Of a stretch of 64,000 bases of DNA, positions 42,724 through 50,601 are shown piece by piece; the stretch's first letter is position 1; each line of letters starts with the position of its first letter. The notes beneath the pieces were generated by a model. That model saw nothing but the letters and a program-made list of their open reading frames with translations. It made no database searches and was not told the origin of the DNA. Position numbers and translations under genes: made by a program. The stretch comes from Dyadobacter sp. Leaf189 (GTDB taxonomy: Bacteria; Bacteroidota; Bacteroidia; Cytophagales; Spirosomataceae), in assembly GCF_001424405.1 (NCBI RefSeq), contig NZ_LMPS01000001.1:272522-336521 (forward strand). Direction: 5' to 3'.

Positions 42724-45700
42724 TTACTGCACTATTATCAGTTTTTGAGTTGCGGTAAAACTGGAAGAAACTATACGGACGATATAAATACCACTGGAAA
42801 GTCCCGATAAATTGAAGAAGTGCTGGCGATCGAACTTCGCTACCCTGAAATTCTTGTGGATTACACCTCTGCTGTCGATAATCTGTACTTCTGCATTAAC
42901 GACGTTTGTAAGTGTCTCAACAGTAAGCCTGCCTGTCGCATTTGGATTTGGAAATGCCACAAAACCCGGATTTTTGGTATCAACATAGAATGTAAACGGA
43001 GCCGAGAAGTCGGAGAAGCAGGTGAGCGTGGGGCTGTAAACAATGGTATTGTTAACCACATAACTGCCTGACCGGATTGCTTTCAAAGTCGCGCTGTTTT
43101 CAGTTAACGTGATTTCGTTAAGCTTCCAAACGTGATCACCTTCATTCAGGTTATTTTCTGCAAACAATGTAAATGGCCCGATCTGCCTGATCTCCGGCGC
43201 ACTTGGCGAAGGTTTTACCTCAATAGCAACAGCAGCCGAATAAGGCGAATAGCAACCCTGCTCATCTTTTACCCTAGCCGCATAGCTGCCCGACTTGAAA
43301 ACCGATATCTCAGGACCTTGTTCCTCGTTGTTCCAAAAGAATAAACTCCCATTCCTTGCCTGTAATGTAATGGTATCACCATCGCAGAAAGTAGTTGCAC
43401 TAAGTGCCTGTACAATCGGCGAAGGGGGTAATGCAAGCGTGTTCGTAGTGATCTGGTTACTTGGATCCGAGTAGCATTGGAATTCATTGATCGTCTGAAC
43501 GGAATAGGTACCAGCTTGAGTCACCTTTAAAGTTTGTGTTGCAGCTCCATTGCTCCACAGAAATCCTGCGGCTTGTGTCGATTGCAGGTTTACACTCAGG
43601 TCCGCGCAGAAGGTAGTCGGACCGTCGGCTTTGATCATCGGAGTCGGCGGTAGGGGATTTTTTACGACCCGCACAACTGCGGATACCGGTGACACGCACC
43701 CTTTTTCATCCTTTGCAGCGATAGTGAAGTTGCCGGATTCCCGGATTTCGATGTCACGTCCATTTTCACCGTTGCTCCACAAGTATGAGAATGCCTCGCT
43801 GCTTCTTAGCGTGGTAAAATCGCGTTCACAGAAAGTAGTTGGTCGGAGTGCTGTGATCTGAGGGGTACCCGGCAGCGGATTTACTTTTACTGATACTGCA
43901 TCGGAAGTAGATTCACACCCATTGGCGTCGCGTTGTTTTAATGTAAAATTCCCGGTTGTTGTAACAGAAATGGACTTCGTTGTTGCCTCGGTACTCCAGA
44001 TGTTTCCGGTTTCGTAGCTGGATGTTAATGCTACGTTTCCACCTGCACAGAATTCAGTGTCGCCGCTCACAGCAATAGCAGGCTTTGCAGGCAGCGGATT
44101 TACTTTCACGTCAACTGCGTCAGAAGCAGGGGAGTAGCAGCCTACTTCGTCCAATGCGCGCACCGTATATGCACCTGATGATCTGACAACAATACTGGAT
44201 TCCTGACCTCCATTAGACCAAACGTTCTTTTCTTTCGAGTCGGAAGTTAGTTTTACCTCGCCGCCGTCACAGAAGGTAATTGCGCCGGAAGCAGCAATCT
44301 TAGGTTTCGCTGGCAGTGGCGAGTTCAGGACTTTCATATTGATTTTATCCGAAGATGCTTCGCAGCCGTACACATTTGTGGTGGTCACAAAATAATCGCC
44401 CCCCGTCGTCACGTTCAGTCGGTCACCCGTTGATCCGTTGTTCCATCTTATATTTTCGGAGGTGCTGGAAACCAGAACTGCTGTGTTGCCAAGGCAAACC
44501 GGGTTACTGCCTTCAATTGAAATTGTCGGCTGGTTTGGCTGAATGCTTTCATAAACGCGGATTTCGGGAGAGTAAATGAAGTTTCCGCGACCGTCTCTCG
44601 CATACGCACGGTAACTGCCATTTCCCACCTGGATACTATTGGAATTCTGACCGTTGTTCCAGTTAAAGGAATTGAGATTGTCATTCTCAATAGTCAGTGT
44701 AATATTCCCATTCCCCGCACAGGAACTGTTAATACGCATTGGGCTCTCACCCTTATACGGTTCCGAGTTAGCAAAGAAGTTATCATTCAGCTGCTGAGTC
44801 CAGGCGTCTGCAAGTTGGGAGAGGCCTTCGTTCATGAAGTGCACACCCTCACCATCAATGCGGGGAATCTGGATCTGGTCAGTAGAAGGTCCTTCAAATA
44901 CCTGGTTTACGTTGTTGATTACCCTGCGCTGGCCTTCAATTACCCTTTGATCTATTCCGTTCCTGTTGTTGTAAGATGTGAGTGAAACCACCCATGATAT
45001 ATTGTGCCCGGATTCATTTCTTATACTTTCAATAACCGTTTTAAGATCGTTTGCATAATTGTCTGTGGAGGTATTTATATCATTGTCAGCTTCTCCTTGC
45101 AACCATAAAATTCCTCTCAATCCTGTTATCGGGGCATACCGTTGCACAACTGAGCGCATATTGCCGTAAGGCATTCCGCTGGGCTCTATGGGGACGCCTG
45201 TATAAACAGAGTAACCAGTTCCGTTGATACTTTCCCGCCATGTTTTCACTGCAGTACCATACCAGCCTGCATTATAAAAAAGGATCGGCACATTGAGGCG
45301 GGCAGCCAGATTGTCACCCAGCTTGCCCCAGCACCAGGCCGAGAAGCCGCGGGGAGCAATTTCAGAATCGGCACCCAAATGTTCAAAATGCGGATAGGGT
45401 AAATCTTCGTAAAGCCTAGGAGCATCTGTGTTGTTGTACCTGATACAATTTACGCGGTCATCCTGAGCACCTTGTGCACCCATATTCTGATAACCCTGTG
45501 AATTTGATTGTCCTGCAATAAGGAAAACTTCTCCCACGCCAACGTGGTCAACCCGCGATGAACCGACAATCTGATCGCCCTTCCAGGCTCTTACTTCCAG
45601 ATTGTACCAGCCGCCTCTCACATCATCCAGCCTGCCTGAGTAGAAGCCGCCTTTGGGATCGGACTTAATGGGTTTCCAATCCACAGGGGAGCCTTGTCCT

Positions 45701-45900
45701 TCGTTTCTCGGGGTGAGCTTTGCTTCAATTCTATCAACAACTTTTGTATAACTTCCTGAGATGTAAATAGTCGCCAAATTGTTTTTATCACGTTGAAAGA
45801 CCAGGCGGTCTGACGGATAATCGATGCTTATTTGTCCGAAAGTATTGAATGATAAAAGGCTGATTCCTACCCAGATAATGTATGGTAGATAGTGTTTCAT
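42724..45900 (-). CDS. T9SS-exported SGNH/sialate O-acetylesterase-like protein with six Ig-like repeats (1058 aa)
   Basis: From MKHYLPYIIW the protein has a signal peptide (cut near TFGQ), the same N-terminal domain and SGNH esterase as its neighbour (VFLIAGQSNSQG with Ser132; DGEGVHF), then a long stalk of six 73-75-residue repeats (about 452-896). The C-terminal 80 residues are a T9SS sorting domain (FVAFPNPNATGRLTVE ... SSGIYIVRIVSS). Each repeat has two Cys exactly 44 residues apart, so six disulfides are likely. The upstream start at 45939 would put 13 extra residues before the signal peptide and is not preferred. The stalk may hold the esterase away from the cell or bind polysaccharide. 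Confidence 0.85.
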   Translation of the reverse strand: MKHYLPYIIWVGISLLSFNTFGQISIDYPSDRLVFQRDKNNLATIYISGSYTKVVDRIEAKLTPRNEGQGSPVDWKPIKSDPKGGFYSGRLDDVRGGWYNLEVRAWKGDQIVGSSRVDHVGVGEVFLIAGQSNSQGYQNMGAQGAQDDRVNCIRYNNTDAPRLYEDLPYPHFEHLGADSEIAPRGFSAWCWGKLGDNLAARLNVPILFYNAGWYGTAVKTWRESINGTGYSVYTGVPIEPSGMPYGNMRSVVQRYAPITGLRGILWLQGEADNDINTSTDNYANDLKTVIESIRNESGHNISWVVSLTSYNNRNGIDQRVIEGQRRVINNVNQVFEGPSTDQIQIPRIDGEGVHFMNEGLSQLADAWTQQLNDNFFANSEPYKGESPMRINSSCAGNGNITLTIENDNLNSFNWNNGQNSNSIQVGNGSYRAYARDGRGNFIYSPEIRVYESIQPNQPTISIEGSNPVCLGNTAVLVSSTSENIRWNNGSTGDRLNVTTGGDYFVTTTNVYGCEASSDKINMKVLNSPLPAKPKIAASGAITFCDGGEVKLTSDSKEKNVWSNGGQESSIVVRSSGAYTVRALDEVGCYSPASDAVDVKVNPLPAKPAIAVSGDTEFCAGGNVALTSSYETGNIWSTEATTKSISVTTTGNFTLKQRDANGCESTSDAVSVKVNPLPGTPQITALRPTTFCERDFTTLRSSEAFSYLWSNGENGRDIEIRESGNFTIAAKDEKGCVSPVSAVVRVVKNPLPPTPMIKADGPTTFCADLSVNLQSTQAAGFLWSNGAATQTLKVTQAGTYSVQTINEFQCYSDPSNQITTNTLALPPSPIVQALSATTFCDGDTITLQARNGSLFFWNNEEQGPEISVFKSGSYAARVKDEQGCYSPYSAAVAIEVKPSPSAPEIRQIGPFTLFAENNLNEGDHVWKLNEITLTENSATLKAIRSGSYVVNNTIVYSPTLTCFSDFSAPFTFYVDTKNPGFVAFPNPNATGRLTVETLTNVVNAEVQIIDSRGVIHKNFRVAKFDRQHFFNLSGLSSGIYIVRIVSSSFTATQKLIIVQ
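43213..44547 (-). repeat. Six protein-level Ig-like repeats, about 222 bp each
   Basis: Six units of 73-75 residues share the pattern NPLPxxPxI ... TxFCxGxxxxL ... WSNG ... GxYxVxxxDExGCYS. The DNA copies are well diverged, so this is an old expansion, not a recent tandem duplication. Confidence 0.8.
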
Positions 45901-45975
45901 AGTGGCTGTATATTCTATTACGTAACTAACCGGACACACAAGATGCGTCAGTTGGTTGCTTGTTTCAAGAAATTA

Positions 45976-46983
45976 TTATTTTACGGAAAACGGCGAATTG
46001 ATCAGCTCCCATATTTTGTCTTTCAATTGTTCAATTCCTTCTTGGGTTATTGCTGAAATTAAAATTGCGGGGATGTTTTGAGGGAGTTGGTGTTTCAGAC
46101 CGGCTTTTTCTTGGTCTGTCAGGACGTCAGTCTTAGAAACGGCGAGGATACGATTTTTGTCTAGGAGGGAGGGGTTATAAATCTTTAGTTCTTGTAGCAA
46201 GGTCTGATATTCAGCGTTAATATCCTCGCTGTCAGCAGGTACCAGGAACAGTAGAATGGAGTTTCTTTCAATGTGGCGAAGGAAGCGTAATCCCAGACCT
46301 TTGCCCTGCGAAGCGCCTTCGATAATACCCGGAATGTCGGCCATTACAAAGGATTTATAGTCGCGGTAGGACACTACACCAAGGTTAGGGACAAGCGTAG
46401 TAAAGGGATAATCGGCAATTTCAGGCTTTGCGGCAGAAACAACCGAAAGCAATGTCGATTTTCCTGCATTAGGAAAGCCTACCAGACCTACGTCGGCAAG
46501 CACTTTAAGTTCGAGAATAATCCACGCTTCAAGGCCGGGTTCTCCGGGTTGAGCGTGCTGGGGAGTCTGGTTGGTAGCGGATTTGAAATGGTCATTCCCC
46601 ATTCCGCCGCGCCCGCCCCTGAGCAGGATTACTTCCTGTCCATCTTCGGTGATCTCAAACAGCTCTTCACCGGTCTCGCCGTTTTTGGCGATAGTCCCAA
46701 GCGGAACTTCGAGGATGATATCTTTACCAATTGCGCCTGTTCTTCTTCCACCTTCACCACCTTTTCCGTCAAAAGCTTTAACGTGCTTGGTGTATTTCAG
46801 GTGGAGTAATGTCCAGAGCTGTGCATTTCCTTTCAGGATCACATGGCCGCCGCGACCGCCGTCGCCGCCGTCGGGACCTCCTTTTTCAACGTGTTTTTCA
46901 CGCCGGAAATGAAGAGAACCAGCTCCACCTGCGCCCGATCGGGCATTTATTTTTACGTAGTCGATGAAGTTGGAGGAGGCCAT
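45976..46983 (-). CDS. obgE: GTPase ObgE
   Basis: The 335-residue protein has the glycine-rich Obg fold at the N-terminus ([22 protein letters not shown]) and a GTPase domain with G1 GFPNAGKST near residue 168, DIPG, and SKTD. It acts in late assembly of the 50S ribosomal subunit. The variable C-terminal domain is nearly absent, as in other Bacteroidota. It follows adk by 27 bp in an adk-obgE operon. Confidence 0.95.
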   Translation of the reverse strand: MASSNFIDYVKINARSGAGGAGSLHFRREKHVEKGGPDGGDGGRGGHVILKGNAQLWTLLHLKYTKHVKAFDGKGGEGGRRTGAIGKDIILEVPLGTIAKNGETGEELFEITEDGQEVILLRGGRGGMGNDHFKSATNQTPQHAQPGEPGLEAWIILELKVLADVGLVGFPNAGKSTLLSVVSAAKPEIADYPFTTLVPNLGVVSYRDYKSFVMADIPGIIEGASQGKGLGLRFLRHIERNSILLFLVPADSEDINAEYQTLLQELKIYNPSLLDKNRILAVSKTDVLTDQEKAGLKHQLPQNIPAILISAITQEGIEQLKDKIWELINSPFSVK

Positions 46984-47010
46984 GTGTAGTATAGTGTAAA
47001 TTCAGAACGG

Positions 47011-47586
47011 TTACTGCAGACTTGAAATGCTGGCAGTGATCTCACTGAAAATGTGCTCGATCTCACCAATTCCGTCTATGGCTACAAACTTACCTTGTTC
47101 CTGGTAGTAATCGGCCACAGGTCTTGTTTTATTATTGTATTCCTGGATGCGCTTGCTGATCAGCTCTACATTCTGATCATCCGGACGACCCGAGGTTTTG
47201 CCTCTGTTCAGGAGGCGGGCAAGCAGCTCATCGTCACTTACGGACAATGCGACCATCACAGAAATGCTTTCATTGTAAGTAGCCAGCAGCTGATCAAGTG
47301 CCTCTGCCTGCTTTACAGTCCGCGGAAATCCGTCGAAAATAAACCCCGCAGCATCTTTATGTTCTTTCAGTTTATTATCGATCATTCCAATCACCACTTC
47401 ATCCGGAACCAGAATCCCTTGGTCCATTAATGTCTTGGCCCTCAGCCCCAATTCAGATCCCGCCTGTATTTCGGAACGGAGTAAATCGCCGGTTGAAAGG
47501 TGGATCAGATTGTACTTGGCAATGATTTTTTCACTCTGGGTACCTTTGCCCGCACCGGGAGGGCCAAACAGTATAAGATTCAGCAT
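47011..47586 (-). CDS. adk: Adenylate kinase
   Basis: The 191-residue enzyme (from MLNLILFGPPGAGKGTQ) interconverts ATP + AMP and 2 ADP. The P-loop GPPGAGKGT lies at 8-16, the AMP-site motif DGFPRT is in the middle, and the lid is the short form without a zinc site (RGKTSGRPDD). An upstream start at 47631 would put 15 unrelated residues before the P-loop, so 47586 is preferred. It is the first gene of the adk-obgE operon. Confidence 0.96.
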   Translation of the reverse strand: MLNLILFGPPGAGKGTQSEKIIAKYNLIHLSTGDLLRSEIQAGSELGLRAKTLMDQGILVPDEVVIGMIDNKLKEHKDAAGFIFDGFPRTVKQAEALDQLLATYNESISVMVALSVSDDELLARLLNRGKTSGRPDDQNVELISKRIQEYNNKTRPVADYYQEQGKFVAIDGIGEIEHIFSEITASISSLQ

Positions 47587-47628
47587 ATTGCTCTGGAAAT
47601 TGATGTCGCAGTCTGTGGTGATTTTCGG

Positions 47629-47636
47629 CAAATTTA
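47629..47636 (-). promoter_or_regulatory. Candidate -7 promoter box for adk-obgE
   Basis: TAAATTTG on the minus strand fits TAnnTTTG, 42 bp before the adk ATG. The -33 element is not clear. Confidence 0.4.
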
Positions 47637-47687
47637 CAATTCTTACTAAATGTCAGCCTAATTGTCCAATAAATTTTACAAATAAAA

Positions 47688-47717
47688 AATCCCCTCAATG
47701 TTTATTTTGAGGGGATT
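47688..47717 (-). terminator. Intrinsic terminator
   Basis: AATCCCCTCAA (47688-47698) pairs with TTGAGGGGATT (47707-47717), followed on the minus strand by a T-run. It lies between the secreted-protein gene and adk on the same strand. Confidence 0.85.
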
Positions 47718-47736
47718 ACAGGGGTAATCTACCAAT

Positions 47737-48537
47737 TCAGGGAATCACAATCCGCTTTACGGCACCGTCTTCATTTTGTACAACCGTGACAAACAGCGTA
47801 CCCTTCGTGTTCTTTTTCAGCTCTACCTGGCCCACAAATTCACCTTCAAAATCTTTGATCTCCTTGCTGCCAACTTCTTTGCCCCTGGTGTCTGTTACAG
47901 TTACTTTTACATCGCCTTTTACAGGTACGTCAAAGCGGAGGTTGATTGTTCCATTATCAGGATTATTGCCGTAAACCTGCAATGCGCGCACGCTGGCCGG
48001 TTTGGCAGATCCCTTCTCCCAAACGCTGCCCATGCTTTTTCCGAAATCTTCCATATCACGCATAAAAACCTTTGCTTTCGGACCAATCTCCCTTTCTAAA
48101 TTCCGGAAATTGTTTCGGAATTTTTCTGAGTCAAAATCGTAGGAAAAGTTATTGTCCCAGTTAAATGCCAGCGGTTCCCGGTCGTCGCGGTAGTCTATAA
48201 TTGTTTTCCTGCGCTTCTTTGTAATCGTGTTATCGGCTCCGTCGTCCATTGTAATGGAGATCGTCTGCTTTTTCTTGTTATCTACATTCAGAGAGTCGAG
48301 TACCTTTTCAACAAACCTGTCCTTTTCTTCCCGGGTCATCGCGCCAACTTCATAGTCTTTTTCAATTTTCTTCATTTTACCATTTTCATCTTCGGTAACC
48401 TGAATGTGAATACGCGACTTTCTGCCTTTTTCTTCCTGCTTTCGGTCGTCGTCAGACTGTGCGTACAGGTTATTCGCAGCCAGCGCGGAAATTACCAGCA
48501 TAGCAAGGGTAAGCTTTTGCATAAAAACAGCTTTCAT
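47737..48537 (-). CDS. Secreted protein with T9SS-type C-terminal domain, function unknown
   Basis: The protein of about 266 residues has a signal peptide (cut near LYAQ), a highly charged middle part (SDDDRKQEEKGRKSR; repeated DDREP and FRNNFRNLEREIG stretches) and no recognised enzyme domain. The C-terminal 80 residues (LQVYGNNPDNGTINLRFDV ... GTLFVTVVQNEDGAVKRIVI) resemble a type A T9SS sorting domain. It is divergent from the histidine kinase gene, with about 170 bp between them. Starts at 48546 and 48522 are also possible. Confidence 0.7.
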   Translation of the reverse strand: MKAVFMQKLTLAMLVISALAANNLYAQSDDDRKQEEKGRKSRIHIQVTEDENGKMKKIEKDYEVGAMTREEKDRFVEKVLDSLNVDNKKKQTISITMDDGADNTITKKRRKTIIDYRDDREPLAFNWDNNFSYDFDSEKFRNNFRNLEREIGPKAKVFMRDMEDFGKSMGSVWEKGSAKPASVRALQVYGNNPDNGTINLRFDVPVKGDVKVTVTDTRGKEVGSKEIKDFEGEFVGQVELKKNTKGTLFVTVVQNEDGAVKRIVIP

Positions 48538-48642
48538 AGGTTGCATTTGGTTATGTGTATGAATGGATTATACTCGTATAAGGAGCAGGATCTGGCCGTT
48601 GTTAAATAATGTTAAAAGCAAATGCGGCAGAACCTGATACCT

Positions 48643-48650
48643 TAAATTTG
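48643..48650 (+). promoter_or_regulatory. Candidate -7 promoter box for the histidine kinase gene
   Basis: TAAATTTG fits TAnnTTTG, 58 bp before the kinase ATG. No clear -33 element is seen. Confidence 0.35.
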
Positions 48651-48708
48651 TTACAGCAAGAATGTCGGTGAAGTGGAGGGAGGTGTTGCACCGGCGAAAT
48701 GAAATTTT

Positions 48709-50526
48709 ATGACAAAGCGGAAAATTCAGATAATAGTTGGTTTGATGTGCATTGCATTGATTGGCCTCATCGGTTTTCAGTGGTACTGGATCCGGGAAGC
48801 TATCGCGATCCGCAATGACCAGTTTAACCAGAAAGTGTCGGAGTCGGTGCAGGAAGTAGTACACCGGCTGGAAAAGCAGGAAATGATGTATCTCCTGCAA
48901 AGGAGGATCGAAGCAGAGCAGCAGAAAAGCAAGCTCGACCGCATCGCGCAGCTCAGGAATATGCCGATGAAGCGCGTCACCCCACAAACCACTCAGCCGC
49001 GACCGGAGCAAACCAGGGTTGTACAGCCCAAGCTGGAAATAGCGATCGGACCCAATGGGGAAGAAATCCATTACCAGATTATCACCGAAGCGGTACCTAC
49101 CGACGTGCTGAGTCCCAACTTCCGCATTATGGTGGATCATCAGCAGCGCATTATGGAGGAGTTTTTCCAGGCGCAGCAATATGGTATGGCGGGTATAGAC
49201 GAATTTATGCGCCGCCGGCTGGATGATGAAAAAAGGCTGGGAAATGCATTCAGGAGCGTTTATGATCCCGAAGCTTCAAGAAACGGCGTAAAATCACATG
49301 CAAACCGGGATTCGGTATCGGGTTCCATTGCAAACCGGAAAGTCGCTTTGCCCAGCAGTAAATCCGGGCGCAGGTCGGGCGTTGTGATGAATGTAGCTGA
49401 GCCTGACCGGGCTGAGTTGCTGAAAGAAGTAATGAAGGATTTTATCTATACCAAAAGACCTATTGAACAACGCGTCAACCGCTTTTTGCTGGATACTCTG
49501 CTCAAAAAGCAACTCGTGCAGAACGGAATCAGTTTGCCTTATGAATTTGCAGTGCGCGGACAGGCAGGCGATAGCCTGATCTTTTCCACTGCCAGCCTGC
49601 GGCCGGGTGAATGGGAGCAGAAATCTTATAAGGCATCCCTTTTTCCAAGTGAAACGCTCAATGCACAAAGTGCTTTATATGTGTTTTTCCCGGATCAGCA
49701 GCGGTATATCCTGAGCAATATGGGCGTGATGTTTGGCGGGTCAGGTATTCTGATCCTGGTAATACTCGCTTGTTTTTACATGGCTGTTACCACAATCCTT
49801 CGCCAGAAAAAGCTTTCGGATATTAAAAACGACTTCATCAATAACATGACGCACGAGTTCAAAACGCCGATTTCGACGATCGCACTGGCTGCGGAAATGG
49901 CGCATGAGAACTCGGCCAGACAACCTCAGGAAGGTAACTCCCGGCTGGACAGGTACCTGGGCATTATTCGGGAGGAGAACAAGCGATTGGGGACACACGT
50001 GGAGAAGGTACTGCAAATGGCGTTGCTCGACAAAGGTCACGTCAAGCTGAAAATCAGCGAAGCTAATATGCACGACCTGATCGGAAAAGCATTGAATGGA
50101 CAGAGCGTACAGATAGAGCAGCAGGATGGAGACGTAGATCTTGATTTTGAAGCAACCGAGGAGATTGTGGCGGCTGACGAAGTACACATTTCCAACATCC
50201 TGAACAACCTGATCGACAATGCGATCAAATACTCGCCCGAAAAGCTGCATATCGCCATCAGGACTTGGAATGAAAATGAAGGTATTGCCATTTCGATAGC
50301 CGACAAGGGAATAGGAATGACCTGCGAGCAGCAGCAGCGCATTTTCGACACATTCTACCGGGTACCTACCGGGAATGTGCACGACGTAAAGGGTTTTGGG
50401 CTGGGATTAAGTTATGTCAAGAAAATGGTTGAGGCGCACGAAGGCACTGTTAAAGTCCAGAGCAAACCCGGCGAAGGCAGTGTATTTACGGTCTGGCTGC
50501 CACTAACCAAAGCGGTGATTTCTTAG
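48709..50526 (+). CDS. Orphan sensor histidine kinase
   Basis: The 605-residue protein has a membrane helix at 8-28, a periplasmic sensor region of about 310 residues (30-340) with no domain I recognise, a second helix at 343-363, and a kinase core. The phosphorylated histidine is His382 in NNMTHEFKTPIST. The N-box is ILNNLIDNAIKY (497-508), G1 DKGIGM (532-537), and G2 GFGLGLSY (562-569). No response regulator is adjacent, so the partner is elsewhere. The sensor region is rich in Gln/Arg and contains a predicted coiled coil near 35-85. Confidence 0.9.
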   Translation: MTKRKIQIIVGLMCIALIGLIGFQWYWIREAIAIRNDQFNQKVSESVQEVVHRLEKQEMMYLLQRRIEAEQQKSKLDRIAQLRNMPMKRVTPQTTQPRPEQTRVVQPKLEIAIGPNGEEIHYQIITEAVPTDVLSPNFRIMVDHQQRIMEEFFQAQQYGMAGIDEFMRRRLDDEKRLGNAFRSVYDPEASRNGVKSHANRDSVSGSIANRKVALPSSKSGRRSGVVMNVAEPDRAELLKEVMKDFIYTKRPIEQRVNRFLLDTLLKKQLVQNGISLPYEFAVRGQAGDSLIFSTASLRPGEWEQKSYKASLFPSETLNAQSALYVFFPDQQRYILSNMGVMFGGSGILILVILACFYMAVTTILRQKKLSDIKNDFINNMTHEFKTPISTIALAAEMAHENSARQPQEGNSRLDRYLGIIREENKRLGTHVEKVLQMALLDKGHVKLKISEANMHDLIGKALNGQSVQIEQQDGDVDLDFEATEEIVAADEVHISNILNNLIDNAIKYSPEKLHIAIRTWNENEGIAISIADKGIGMTCEQQQRIFDTFYRVPTGNVHDVKGFGLGLSYVKKMVEAHEGTVKVQSKPGEGSVFTVWLPLTKAVIS

Positions 50527-50601
50527 AAATATCAGCCGCAAATCCTAACTTGCCTGCTTTTTATGAGCAATCGCCAGTTTAGGTAAATTTCTGACTACAC
50601 A

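Noticed and set aside
48568-49179. Open frame of 203 codons on the minus strand over the kinase N-terminus
   Set aside because: It is antisense to the kinase gene, whose helix and kinase motifs are unambiguous; no protein family is seen.
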